This document shows, piece by piece, positions 24,053 to 36,448 of a stretch of DNA of 64,000 nucleotides (position 1 is its first letter; every line of letters begins with the position of its first letter). Position numbers and translations under genes: made by a program. A model generated the notes under the pieces. That model ran no database searches, was not told the origin of the DNA, and worked only from the letters and a program-made list of their open reading frames with translations. The DNA comes from Melastoma dodecandrum (Eukaryota; Streptophyta; Magnoliopsida; Myrtales; Melastomataceae), in the NCBI GenBank assembly GCA_029817715.1, contig JARUPY010000539.1, positions 4,501,501 through 4,565,500 of the forward strand, read 5' to 3'.

Positions 24053-26353
24053 ATGCAACCCATGGTGCCCGCCAATTGGTATCCCTCCTTGCCGCCGCCG
24101 AACCCACCTCCCTCACATGCGTTTTGGGAAACCAGAAATGTCCATGCCTGGCTTACGAATCTGAAAGAAACCCTCTTGTTAGCCAAGGCAATGTAATTTG
24201 CTGGCCTTGCTGTTTTTTTGCTTTGACATGCCTGGTAGTGAGGGGAGCAAGGAAGTATCTCGTCTGTCTGTTGAGCATTTCGTATACTTTGCAGGGAGAG
24301 GGAGTTACGGGCACTCAAGAGCATCAAAGAGGCTAAAGAATCTGGACATGATCTGAAAGATGGTTCCTTGAACGATGATGAATTTCAGCTCGTGAAACAA
24401 CTTGAACAGAATGTAGTTGATATAGATTGCCAAGAATTTCACTCCGTACGATCTGCCAATGCTCTTGTGTTGAAGTTAAAAGGTTTGCTTGAGCCTTTCA
24501 GAGTAATTACGGATGAGACGAGTCCTTGGGAGGAGAAATATGCTGCTTTTAAACTGTCGAATAGAATAAAGAAGTCAAGAAGAAATAAGATTTGGAGAAA
24601 GAAAAAGAGAAAACGTGTGGCGGAGCTATTAGTGAAGGTGTTTCCGTTTTCTCTGTGGCTTTATACTTTTCTGTCTAAGATAGAGACTAGCCCTGCTCGA
24701 TTGAAATTGAGGTTTAAGAAGTTGTGGCCAATCTAATGTGCCTGATGTCACATTATTTTTAGGAACATGAGAGTTTTGACGAGGTTAATCAGCATGCTGA
24801 TGAATGGAGAGCCAGGGAGATTGCTAAAGACAGTGCAAAGGCCAAGGTATTTGAGACACCTTTAAATGCCGATTTAGTTCCCTGGTCCTACCAGATTAGA
24901 ATGATATTGATCAAGAAATGAGAAATGAGAAATGTGACATAGATGCTCTGCACATCCTCTGGTTACACATATAATATAGTATCTAGCATTTCAGGAAATG
25001 ATCTTGCATTAATCACTGTTTTGCATAGGGGAATTCTCATATTGATAGCTTTCAAGCATTTCTCAATCTCAGTGTTAGTGAACTGGGTATTTGTTGTACT
25101 AATGCACTGGGATGAATTGGCAGGTAGAAAAGATGAATGACATTGCTAAGCTCAAAGCTAAAGAGGAAAGGAAGAAATTGGAATCCGAGGTTTCTGCTTT
25201 CCTTCTTCTTACTGTGTATATTAAAAAAATGTGCAAATTAATCGGCATGTGTTGCCTTGGGTATTCTATCAATTGTGGATTATTTTGTCAAGATAGAAAT
25301 CATGAAGCAAAGCAATGTGTTCCCTGCTTATCAAGAATATCTAGAGACATGAAATAAGAATTTTTTCGGCTTGTTTTTCTGTTGTCAGAGTTTGTAATTT
25401 TCATTCGCCAAATAAAAAGAGGAGGTATTCACTTGAATGGTTTGCCAAATTCTCATCATGCAGTTGGAAATGGTTTTAATTGTTGAAAAATTGCGAGAGT
25501 TGCGTTCCCTTCGGATACAAAAGATGAAGAAGCAAGGTATCTTAACTTCTTGTGAACTGCTACGACATAATAGGCATCAGCTTTGCTTTCCTGAAAAAGT
25601 GTAATTCTACTTTAAGAGTGACATTTGCAATAAATTTTTCAGGGCATTTTCTCCCAACGGAGGATGATGAGTTCCTCGAGAGAGTTCGAGCAGCTGTGGA
25701 GGAAGAAGAGAGGCAGGCATTGACCACTGCTGATGCAGATACAGCTAAGGAAGTCATTCCCATGGCTGATGAAACCCAGACAGTCGATCAAATGGGTAAG
25801 TCAGTACCAGAAAATCTCAACAGCCAGGAAAGTCGAAGGGCTGCAGACTCTGCTGATTCCAAGGGCAAGTGGGATATATCTAAGAGCACCGTAGAATTTA
25901 GCAAAGAAGCCCCAGAAGGAAATGATCAGGTTGGAGCTTATGATTCGGTGGCGAATCTCCCTATGGAGTTCTATCACTATTATCACGGAAGTAGCACCGA
26001 CATGGGCACGCTCATAGAGGTGGGTCTTTATTCCATACTGCCTCTTCCATATCAAGTGCAGTCCTCTCACTTGTCCAGAATTTTGGGTACCGTGCAGGTA
26101 AGAAGAGGATGGGATGCTTACATAAGACCTGGAGGGAGGTGAGAAGTTGAGATCGCTTGAATTTGATTGTCGTGTCATCCATTATGCATAATATACTTCC
26201 CATTTTACTTGGGAGAAACTCATTCTTAGGTCATGCAAAATTTATATCATGCTGATGTCTTGTCCTATTGATTGCAGCCGTATACCTGGGCATTGGGTTC
26301 AGCCGCCACCTCCTGCGGATGATGTGTGGGCGTCCTATCTTGTAAAGCCGTAG
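24053..26353 (+). CDS. U11/U12 snRNP 59K-like (PDCD7) minor-spliceosome protein
   Basis: Eight exons join in frame: 24053-24192, 24295-24637, 24763-24846, 25124-25189, 25464-25536, 25643-26019, 26098-26138 and 26278-26353 (1200 nt, 399 residues). The N terminus is Pro-rich (MQPMVPANWYPSLPPPNPPP). It is followed by a long charged helical region with RIKKSRRNKIWRKKKRKRV and EERKKLE. The C terminus carries the family's RRGWDAYIRPGGSRIPGHW motif and ends WASYLVKP. This matches plant U11/U12-59K, the PDCD7 homologue, which bridges U11 and U12 in the di-snRNP that recognises U12-type introns. All of its own introns here are ordinary GT-AG. Start 24053 lies three bases after an acceptor-like TTTCAG, consistent with a 5' UTR intron. 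Confidence 0.88.
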
Positions 26354-26759
26354 AATGTAGACTTGGATGACACTCGGATCCTCTTCAAGGAATCACATTA
26401 GGAGGATCAGATCTTACTACAGTCATCAGGTACTGCCAAAGTGGATTATCTACAATCGATTACAACACATTTGGGACATTTCGGTTTTGGCATAATGGGT
26501 AACGAATGAGGTTCGTGTCTAAACACGCCCAATCGAATCCGATTTCGCGTCTAACGTATGGAGAGGATGACAACCGATCGATCAATTTTGGGGCTATTTT
26601 TATTTCTCCATTGACCAAACAAATGGAAATCCCTCCAAAGAAACAAAAAATCACCCAAATGCATAATCTAATCTACAGAACGTAAGGGGACGATACAGTG
26701 TACATCTATCGAAAGACCGCCGGGAATATGATAACAAGAGGGCGTCTTCACCATAATCA
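26354..26759. other. Convergent 3' UTR region
   Basis: The U11/U12-59K gene (plus) and the SPT2 gene (minus) end facing each other about 400 bp apart. The interval should hold both 3' UTRs. No further feature was seen. Confidence 0.6.
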
Positions 26760-29281
26760 TTAATGGATCGTCTTCTGCTTCTTTGCCATCTTCCTCATAT
26801 GTTCCCGACGTTCCTCCTCCTCGATCAACCTCAGCTGCTCCTCATCCTCTTCCCGAGCGATCCTTGCACTGAGGCAAAACAGTGAAGCTCATGAAACAAG
26901 CCAGAGGAAGGAACTTTAGGGGACGTTGCAAAGCATCTGGATGTGTCACTACAGAGTGAACTGAATATCATACCTTCTCTTCTCTTCCTTCATTATCTCG
27001 TCGAAATTGGCCTCCATGTCACTATCATCTTCCTCACGCCCAGCAAATCTCTGAGGATTATACCTGCCAGATACTGACAGCATTAGCTTGATCAACCAAT
27101 TTAACACGCACACGTTGAATCAACAACAACCAAGAGATAAGCCATTGCGAAACTGAATCATTCATCATTCCAGGTCTTAAACAAGCTAGTGGAAATTATT
27201 GGATCGGGGCACGGCCGGTTGTAGGCTTACCCAAACATTTTTCGGATCATGCTTATTGCCCTGCCACTGTCGTCGTCGTCATCAGAAAACTGTCTTCCAG
27301 GTCGTTTCTTGATCTTATGTTCCTGTGAACTCACGCGTGAAGGTGCTTGATTGAGGGGCCTCGCAATCTGATTGTTTTGAAGAAAAACAACAGTTCAGAC
27401 AGCATCTATCTCAACCAAAACAACAAGACAATAAGGAAAAGTGTAACCCCATTAAAATTTGAAACAGGATAAGACCTGTGGTTTTGGCGCTGCCATAGGC
27501 TGTTTAGGGGGGACCATTTTCCTGCTAGGTTCACGAACCTCCCTTCGATGATCCAACTGATGTTTCATAACAGACGATGACGACACTTTTCCGGATGCAG
27601 CTCTAGGGACTGTTGAGGGGGGTTGTTTAGTAGCTTGTGAATAGCCCGACTTATTGGGAATCTTAGATGGCACTCCAGCTGGTGTCTTTGACTGCAATCC
27701 ACTGGACATCTTTGAATGCAAACTGGCAGAATTCTTTGATAACAATCTGTTAGATGTGCTAGATTGTAATCCATTTGAAGTCCTCAAATGCAATCCATTG
27801 GAAGTCCTCGGCAGAGATCCGTTGGATGTATTTGGTGGCAATCCATTGGAAGTCCACGATTGAGATCCGCTGGGTGTCCCTGATTGAGAACCATTAGGTG
27901 GTGGCCTGGGCCGACCGGGCCCAATGCTGTTATTACCACCGAGCTGCCTTTTGCTCGGCGGAGATGTTGTGTTAGTTCTACTAGTAGGTGGTAGCTTGTT
28001 TAAGCCAAGCTTAGAAACTAAATGGCTATTGCTGGGAAAAGGTCTCCGATCTCCATTGTGAGCAGGTTGTCTTGAACTGCTCCCCATTACATAATTACTT
28101 GGTAATGACGGTTTCGCCACCCTTGCATCTTGAATGAATTGGATACCCACATTAGTTCCAAAGATAACTTAAATATTTCAGAATAAAAAATCCAATTGAC
28201 TTAAGCAAACTAACCAAAAGTTGGAACAGAAACATTCCGAGGAGGAGGCTGTTTTGATGGAGCGGGAAGCTCAGCATCTTCGGAAAACAAAAATGAGTAG
28301 TCCCTCTTATCCTTTAAAATCTGAGCTTTCGTTCGCATCTGGAAGATTGTTCTAAAGTTAACATTCATCAGACAGGACATAAAATGTAAAATATTTTGGC
28401 ACGGAGATAACCTACCTGATTATCCACTCGTGATGCCTGTTCATGAAAACCGGACCTTGATCCATTAGAGGTCGAGGAAATTTTCTTTGTCTGGAAAGTT
28501 AGAAAAAAGCAAATTAGCTTGATACAAATTATGTAACATTAAAAGAAAAGGTTATCAAACAAACATTTTGATGAGATTGTAGCACTCTGGATGCCAAGTG
28601 TGGGTTCTCCAACAATGATTTGCTTTCCTGAATCACTCTCGGAGCAATGACAGGCTTTGAAGGACCAAAAAATGATCCAAAGCTGCAAGTCAAATTTATG
28701 AGACCATTACCACAAAACTTCCTATCAGGAGGTAGACCTCTCAAAAAGTATTGTACCGAAAGCCAAGAACCACAATAACAAAGAGTGTGAGTGGAACACG
28801 AACTGTCATTTTCATCAATTACTTGACCACAAGACACATCGAACAACAGGAGATATTCCGATTAATAGTCTGAAATTATAACCACAATTCCATTCAGCAT
28901 TAAGCACAGCTTGAACCCCAATTATGGGAATGACCAAATGAACAAATACATCAGTCTAGAACATCACTCACTTATCATATGAAGGCTTCCTTTTGTCTTG
29001 GGAAGGGGACTGGCCCTCTTTCTTCATCTTCTTCCGAAGCGCTTCTTTAAACTTTTGTCTCAGCTCAAGGTACTCCAATGCTTCCTTAGTAGGGCGGGGA
29101 TCCTCCTCCTCTTCTTCTGCATCTTCGAGCTGTTCTTCATCTTCATCGGCATAGTCATCATAATCTCCATATTCCTGTAAAAGCCTCATTGAAATCACTA
29201 CAATGAATAGATAATTGAAAAGATCAATGAAACCAACAGTGCAAGATGTTGAGGACTTACATAATCTGCATATGCCCTCAT
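26760..29281 (-). CDS. SPT2-family chromatin protein
   Basis: Nine coding exons join in frame: 29261-29281, 28972-29174, 28565-28682, 28416-28490, 28215-28338, 27476-28128, 27231-27367, 26974-27063 and 26760-26868 (1530 nt, 509 residues). Order: a Tyr/Asp/Glu-rich acidic start (GDYDDYADEDEEQ), a charged helix (LRQKFKEALRKKMKKE), a low-complexity Ser/Thr/Asn middle with repeated SNGL-type units, and the conserved SPT2 C terminus. The C terminus includes MIRKMFGYNPQRFAG, DMEANFDEIMKEEKRS and the terminal HMRKMAKKQKTIH. In yeast and animals SPT2 proteins bind H3-H4 and DNA during transcription; the same role is inferred. The first coding exon is only seven codons, and a long intron-like leader continues upstream toward a TATA box at 30374-30383. 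Start 29281 is the first ATG of a very short exon, so the N terminus is less certain. Confidence 0.88.
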
Positions 29282-29499
29282 TGACGACACGGTCAATCCC
29301 AGCAGGACCTAAAGCATGCATACAGATGAATACGGTTCAGACTACAGTACCACTTTCCTTTGCTCATCAAAGAGCATCAAAACAATGCTCTATCTAGAAT
29401 CACGCAACTGAACATCACCAAAATGAGTCACCCACCCCCAACTAAGAAAAAAAATCCTAACAAACTCCTCAAAGGATAAATTCTAGCAGAAAACTAAAT

Positions 29500-29828
29500 T
29501 GTTACCTGGGCTAATCCAAAACCAAACTACAGAAAACATATACATATCTTTCTCTCCATAATTAATTGGGAACCTAATACCTGTCTAAAAGGTACCTAAT
29601 ACATATATTTCTCTCTCAGAATTGTTACCCGGGCTAATCCAAACTACAGAAAACATATACATATCTTTCTCTCCATATTTAATTAGGAACCTAATACCTA
29701 TCTAAAAGGTACCTAATACATATCTTTCTCTCTCAGAATTGTTACCTGGGCTAATCCAAACTACAGAAAACATATACATATCTTTCTCTCCATATTTAAT
29801 TGGGAACCTAATACCTGTCTAAAAGGTC
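29500..29828. repeat. Tandem repeat of about 120 bp, nearly three copies
   Basis: Units start near 29500, 29622 and 29740 with TGTTACC(T/C)GGGCTAATCC and contain the same AACATATACATATCTTTCTC block. The first two are about 122 and 118 bp and the third is incomplete, ending near 29828. They differ by only a few substitutions and one short indel. They lie upstream of the SPT2 start codon, probably within its leader intron. Confidence 0.9.
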
Positions 29829-30373
29829 AAGCAATCGAGAAACCCTAAAGCTCAATCCTCCGATCATCCAATAACCAACCATCCCTTAGAACAATACAGC
29901 ACTATTTCATCCCAAACGTGCTCCGAATATCACGCCCAAGACCAAATATAACAAAACCCAGAAAATTCCCGGACTTCAACCAATCCCTCATTCCCACAGC
30001 CCTTCCAGCCACAGGCTTACCTCTACGCCATCCAAATGCTTTTTACCGGTCACTTAAGGAGAAAATCTCCCAGCACACCGACAAAAAAAGTCTCCGATGA
30101 CGTCACGATCAGAAAAGACCCGAATAACAAAGCCAATTCCTCCCAATTCCAGGAACAACACGAATGAATCGGTAGAGACAAACCTGCCAAACGATCGGAC
30201 GACCAAATAGGAGTCTCCCCCGATGGAGTAAACCACGCCGATCGGATGGGACAGTATCCCAATGGGGCAGCGATTGAAGGTATTTAGGTTTCGAGCTTTG
30301 TGATGGGATTGCGTAAAAGGAAGGATGAGGAGACGAATCGAGAGAAGAGCTTTAGGTCGGAAGCGGCGTCGTC

Positions 30374-30383
30374 TTTATATAAA
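30374..30383 (-). promoter_or_regulatory. TATA box, probable SPT2 promoter
   Basis: TTTATATAAA is self-complementary and sits about 1.1 kb above the SPT2 ATG, with a leader region and splice-like sites between. Initiation about 30 bp downstream on the minus strand would be near 30345. The interval 30384-30742 above it is short spacer up to the 3' end of the monooxygenase gene. Confidence 0.5.
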
Positions 30384-30742
30384 TCCCACGGTTTTGGCGG
30401 CGTCATCACTTTTCGTCTCGAAACCGTTTCTTTGTAAGAAGGCCGAACAAATTTAGTATCTGATCGGTCCTTGTATTTTCGTTTTATTCCACAATTGGTC
30501 CCCCGCCGGAACCTTAACAGAAACGTCCGTCCGAAATCTCTGGCGTTACTCCGACCAACATCGCCAGGCATTAAGACTTTGTAATGAGCTACAAGCAATC
30601 ACAGACGCTCGGCTCTTGTCAGTTTGTTTCTCGTGTGTTCCCAGTAAGTTCCAGACACAAAAACAAGCAACCAGAGAATTATTTGACGAAATGTGGTGTT
30701 TTTCGGACGGAAGGATGGCTCTTCTTGCGAGTAAGTTTCTGG

Positions 30743-32430
30743 TCATGTTTTTATCAGAAGGGTCCGCAGTTGAATCGAGCATTTGCCTGATGGTTCCCTA
30801 AATAGCAGGGCCGTGAGAAAAGAGCTTCCGAGCCTCACCAAGCGGGACGAAGTGGTCACGAAGTTGATAATGAGATTTGCTTCCAGCAGAAACCATGCTA
30901 GTCTCATCCTCCTTTCGCTTACGTACCGGCAGAGTGCCTCCTCGTACTTCCTCAGAGGCATTGCTGAAGGGGAGGTATTCTCCTCGGAGATCTTCTCAGA
31001 AATGCACCTCGCCATGACGATGGCATCTTCAAGGCCGATACCGCCGCCTTGACCTAGGAATGGGCCTGACGAGTGTAAAGCGTCCCCGGCCACTGTCGTG
31101 GCTTCCCTCCTGAAACGCCCCAGGAGGATGTCCCAAGGGGCATGGTAACCGAATCCCGTACAATTTAGGGATCCAGGGCAGAATTTGTTGATCATGTCGG
31201 ACATCTCATCAGGGAAGCTCTCCATGGCCGCAAGACTCGCAATCTTAATGAGTTCTTGATTGTGCGAAATCTTTGAGACTGGCCGCCAAAACAAAAGCGA
31301 AGTTATTGTTAACTGCTGCCATTGAAACACCATCGACCACAAACAGTAGTTACCGTACATTCAGAAGTCCACTTCTGCATGAGCTCCCAGTACATGACCT
31401 TGTCGTCCACTGGGACTCTGCCGATGGACAACCTCCCCTTTCGGAAGAGAGTGAAGGCGTCATCATACCCATGCCCCTTGGGGTAGCAAGAAAGACCTCG
31501 CATTACACATGTCAATCCGTCCGTAGGAGGCTTCATCTCCAGGTACTTTGCCACAACGGAATTCGTTCCGTCGCATCCTATCAGGACCTAAAATCAATAA
31601 GCGTCAGATGAAACTCGTAGCTTAGTAAGGCAGAGCTATTCACAAAATTATTTGCACCCACAACGCATACCTTGACCTTCATTGAAGTCCCATTGGAAAG
31701 CTCCAGGATTGTGCCGCCATTCTGACAATCTGGCAGTACGCGTCGCACATGATGCCCATACCTGATCGTCCCGGATGGCAGCTCCCCAGCCAATGCTTCC
31801 ACCAAATCACCCCGCCTTATGCTTCGGTTACCGTCATCTCTCTCCCTGCATAATGATTTCATCAAAAACAGAAACACTTGAAGACTCTTGGTGTCATGAA
31901 GGCCAGTAGCCGCAACGATTAAGCCAAACCTTCCGAGCTGGTTCGAAAGCATCCCCTTGTCAAGATCAACTATCGCAAACCTGTCCGAGGCACATTTAAA
32001 ACATCAAATGCATGAAATCCCGGGAAACACTGCGCGACTCTTGATAACAAAGAAAGATTCAGTAGACCTTCGAGGACAATACCCTTTGATTGGCCAGGAC
32101 TTGTCCCTGAGGAATGTTCCCAAACCAAGATAATCCAAAGCAATCCAGCCATTGGCCTTGATGGAGATGGATCCTCCAGTCGCCCTCAGTGATCCAGACC
32201 TCTCCAACACCACACTCCTGATCCCCTTCCTACAACAGTACTACCCAAAGGGTAACGTCATATCCGAAACGGGTTTGATTACAGGAAGCTCGGATTCACA
32301 AAGGCAACGAAGAAGGGAAGAAAGAACACCTGTGGAGGGCAAGAGCAGTGGCAAGGCCACAAATGCCGCCACCCACAACCGCAATGTCCTCGACAATAGC
32401 ACCGGTGTGTTCCTCCTCACCCATGTTCAT
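30743..32430 (-). CDS. FAD-dependent monooxygenase (CTF2/MO1-like)
   Basis: Six exons join in frame: 32330-32430, 32083-32229, 31930-31980, 31671-31845, 31359-31587 and 30743-31278 (1239 nt, 412 residues, normal size). It belongs to the class A flavoprotein monooxygenases (PHBH fold). Evidence is the N-terminal dinucleotide fold AVVGGGICGLATALALHR, the middle motif VLIGCDGTNSVVAKYL (the DG motif that contacts FAD and NADPH), and the second FAD motif AGDALHSSGPFLGQGGGIGLEDA. These enzymes hydroxylate small aromatic or related substrates with NAD(P)H and O2; the substrate is unknown. Exon 3 is only 51 nt, and the 84-bp intron after it restores the NQLGR...RSIRRGDLVEAL continuity. Two ATGs (32430, 32424) are possible. 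A TATA box at 32478-32487 argues against the longer upstream frame. Confidence 0.88.
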
Positions 32431-32477
32431 ATTTCTTCGTCCTCCCCGGTAAGAAAATGTCCTGGCCCTTCTTCCTT

Positions 32478-32487
32478 GATTATATAG
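32478..32487 (-). promoter_or_regulatory. TATA box of the FAD monooxygenase gene
   Basis: The minus strand reads CTATATAATC about 50 bp above the ATG at 32430. This fits a short leader and supports that start. Confidence 0.55.
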
Positions 32488-32899
32488 ACGGAAGTGAATT
32501 ACAAATATCATCGAACCTCGGACGGTCACACTTCCAAGCACGAACACGATTGCTTCGTGCATTTGAGAAATTCTCCGTCATGCTTCGTGAATTACGACAT
32601 CGATTTCGTACTCATTGTGAAGTTCTTTTCCTGTATAGTAAGTAATTTCTCTTTCTGTTGTCCTCACTGTTTAGTTTGTAATAGAACGACATGTCGCAAC
32701 AATTCAATTCTTCTCCGTTCCGTTTCGTTTTAGGTGGATTTTAATCCTTTTCTATTTTTGCATGTTGATCATATTGTAAATTAGAGAAAGATAAAAATGT
32801 GCCACAAAGTTCGCAATAAATTTTTTTATAGTTAACCCATGTTTAGGTGGTAATTGGGATAATAACTTATGTTTGAAATTATTTGTACAAACTAATTTT

Positions 32900-33945
32900 T
32901 CGAAATATGCGTTTATGACATAGCCAATTTTGTCATTAACTTAGTTTATTATATAATTTTATCACAAACTTTTGTTTTTATTTTGTTTTTGGCCCATCTT
33001 GAATTTCTTTTAAATAAAGCAGACAATGCCTTAAAATAGTATCCTATAATAGTAGAGTTTCAAAGTCTTATTCATTCGCATCATAATTCACTTTACCCGT
33101 AATAACAGCACTGTAATAGAATAGTATTTGCCCTCGATTTTGTGTATTTTGTATATTTTTTTGCAGAATCAACAACTATTGTCTAACTTTGGCTTCCAAT
33201 TTATTAATGTGTTCATCAAAAATTTAAAATAAAAAACATAAGAGATGTTTTAATTTTTTTTTTTAGTAGATAAATGAAAAGTGTTTTGTTTGGCTTAAGC
33301 GCGATAAAATTCAAAATTGATCAAAATAAAAATAAAAGTTCTCTACAAACTTATTAATGCAAAATATACGTTTATGGCCTCAACTCTGAGTCAACTTTCT
33401 GTTTTGTCATTAACTTAGTTTGTTATATAATTTCGTCACCAACTTTTATTTTTATTTTTATTTTGGCCAATCATGAATTTCTTTTAGTGAAAGTCAAACA
33501 AGGTCTTAATATAGTCTGACCCGTGTCTTATAATAGTTGAGTTTCGACCTCTCATTCGTTTGTCACATAATCTATTTTATCCGTAGTAGTCACCCCCTAA
33601 TAAAACATCATCCGACCTTCATCGATTTTTCATATTTTTTGAAAAATAGATTATTTCCTATTTTTTCATATTACTTCTGCTTCCAATAAATTTTATAAAA
33701 AAAAAATACAAATGAAAGGTTTCAATATTATTTCCTATTTTTTTGAAATTTTTTTCTTTTTTAGTCGATAAATGAAAATTGTCTATTAAGATCTGTTTGG
33801 CTTACGCACGATAAAATTCAAGATTGGCCAAAATCAAAATAAAAACAAAAGTTGGGGACAAAATTATATAACAAACTAAGTTAATGACAAAACAGAAAAT
33901 TGGCTCAAACTTGATGCCATAAATTGATATTTTGCCAATTATTAA
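32900..33945. repeat. Two tandem copies of an AT-rich foldback-type element
   Basis: Unit A (about 32904-33341) and unit B (about 33358-33860) begin with the same phrase around TTTGTCATTAACTTAGTTT, share TTGGC/ATGAATTTCTTTTA downstream, and end with a TTTGGCTTA(A/C)GC(G/A)CGATAAAATTCAA block. Unit B is followed at 33815-33944 by the near reverse complement of its own start (TTAATGACAAAACAGAAAATTGG), so 33358-33475 and 33815-33944 are inverted arms. The internal AT-rich parts of A and B also align. No coding is present. This looks like a nonautonomous terminal-inverted-repeat element in tandem. The flanks, 32490-32900 and 33945-34396, are plain AT-rich spacer. Confidence 0.75.
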
Positions 33946-34396
33946 TAACAAAACAAAAAAGTTGGTTCGGCCGTAAATTGTTATTTTATAAAAAAAAGAA
34001 CCCTGGAAACAAATATATATGTCGCGTCCAAATAATCACAAAGTCCGTCCCCTCGACTCTATGAACACACAAATTGGCTTACGTGTTGAGATATAGAGGC
34101 CGATGACAATCATGTGAAGCCTAACGGGGTTGAATGCGGTGTGACGAATTGTGAATTCCAAACAACATTTGACCCCTTCTCCTTTAGCCTCGAGAGGCAC
34201 TCAGCTCAGCTCTCAGAATTCCGATAATCCCAACATAATATATCCTCTTGAGTTCTTTCATCTACATTTACATCCAAAACAATATATACATAAGAAAGGC
34301 CTCACGCTCACCGCAGAAGCTGAGCCCGGTGGATGTCTTGAGTAATATGGGGAAAAACATCTCAAGTTGTGGGGTTCTCGAAGCTAATGATGGGCC

Positions 34397-36448
34397 TTAC
34401 CAGGTCTGAATTGCTGTGGCACCTCTACATTTCAAGGCATTGAATGCAGCCTGTGCAAACACTTGTGCCGCCTCCGCTTCTGCTTCGGCGGCTTCTGCCT
34501 CCCTTGCCGCCTCCTCGGCTTCAGCTATAGCCACCTCAGCCTCGGCGACCGCCCTTGCAGCCGCGGCAGCTGCCTCTTGTGCAGTCATGGTTCTCATCTT
34601 CGAGAGCTCTGCATCGATTTGTGACTTGGTGAATATCTTCAATTCTCTCTTCTCGGATTTAGTGGGAGGATCCTTGGGCCTTCCCTCAGAAAGCGGCTTA
34701 GGAGTCCCTTTTCTTGAGTCTCCCGTTCTTGAATTTGGAGCAATCCGGTATCGATGCTTCACCTGGATACACAAAAAAATCGCCACATGTTTACTTCTGC
34801 ATGCTCAAGGTATCACCACACACTAGATTTATTTAAGAAACAATTACGAATGCTAGATTACTCTACGCCAGGATTGATCAAACAATACCTTTATCAATTT
34901 ACCGTTCGTGATCAGAAGCTTCAACTTGGCTGATATCAGCTTCTTGAAATTTGGCGGTGCCCAGTATTGGTCCTGCAAATCAAAGGGACTCAATGACAAA
35001 AATATTGATAAAACTAACTGCTATCAGTGTGAATGCTCAAGAGCTTATGTCAGATGGCTGCCTAGATGCCATTGTTGGTCCATTTTGACCGAGATTTCTG
35101 TTCCAGAATACTGAAGAAAAGTCCCATAAAAGTTACAATAAGCCAGATCACAAGGAAAAGTGATGAAAAGGATAGGATGCGGACCAAAAGACAAGATAAT
35201 CACACTATGGGGAGAATAAACAGAAAAGCATTCACGCCTCTGGAAAGTTCAGACAGGAAAGCCTTCAAAAGTTGCAAAAAAGGCACATCAGATACCTCAA
35301 TATAACCAGCAATTGCAGCTCTGTCAGAACCACTTGGCTCCTTCAAGTTAGTTATGGCCTCCATTATGAGAGCATCCAACCTGAAAGGAGAAGAAGGAAA
35401 AGGTAAGATTCAATTTACATGAAAGTAGAAACCTTTGACTGTGATTTCACCACGCATTTAACAATGATAATCGTCACAATAGTGGGATAAGTCAGGTTCT
35501 TGGGTTCCGGGTGAGGAACACTTGCTCCTGAACATAAAATCCACAAATAAACTGAGAAATGCACATTATCAAAGCAGGAAACATGTCAAGCAAACCGCCA
35601 CGTAGGCACATCCTTCAGATAAACGTGAGGGGCACTGTCCATTTGGTAGGTGCTCCACATTCTCCAAATTGTTCTATACCACCAACTTTATGTTTATTCA
35701 TAATTTTCTACTTTCTTACCAGTCTGATTTGCTATTTCCCAAGTACAAAAAGCAGTTACCATCATCAACGAAGAGCGGGCAAAATCAAAACAACGACATG
35801 CTCGTCAAAACCTCGTCCACGACAATAAGTTTTTAATCCAAACTCCAAGCCCACAACTCACAATTGGTCTTTGATTTGTGGTAGCTAACTACTGTTGTTT
35901 CTTAAAGATTAGGGCAATAATAATATCACGAAGAACACTCTCACCTTTTCATTCTTTCCCTGGAGTACCCACTGCCCAATGGACCACTAGAGATTGCCAG
36001 AGGCTTCACATCAACAACTTCTTCATCACTCTTTGCAGTGGTCAAAGCCAAAGCATTGCCATCACACTTGGGCGTCAACTGATTCTTTTTGAGAGCCAGC
36101 TTAGCCTTTTGCCTTGAACCCCATATTGCAGTCACATTAATATTCCTCCATTTATCCTGCCAACGCGGTCTCGGAATTTAAGAGCATTCCTCCAAAATCC
36201 AACAGAAGTAAAAATACACCTCACTTTCATCTTAAAGAAGCGACCATCTCAACCAGACATCCAAAGACTTCGTAGGGCTTGGTTTCACATTTATGTACCT
36301 TGAGATCAACATTTGATCGCATCCGCAAGATGGCACTGAACTCTGGGTCCATGAGTATCGTTCGCCACTTGCCCGCCCCATGCTTAACGACTCCAGCTTT
36401 GAGTGCGGCCTCCTCCTCAGCTGTCCACTTTTGTTTTGGAGCACCCAT
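34397..36448 (-). CDS. Telomere repeat-binding factor (TRB/single-Myb-histone)
   Basis: Five exons join in frame: 36299-36448, 35945-36156, 35296-35380, 34889-34972 and 34397-34762 (897 nt, 298 residues, the family's usual size). The N-terminal Myb domain begins [19 protein letters not shown] and reaches the telobox-recognition helix VDLKDKWRNI across the first intron. The middle is a linker-histone H1/H5-like globular domain ([43 protein letters not shown]). The C terminus is an Ala/Glu-rich coiled coil (about residues 235-285). Family members bind telomeric repeats and telobox promoter motifs in the nucleus and recruit PRC2 or demethylase complexes in Arabidopsis; the same is inferred here. 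The start is the invariant MGAPKQKW. Confidence 0.95.
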
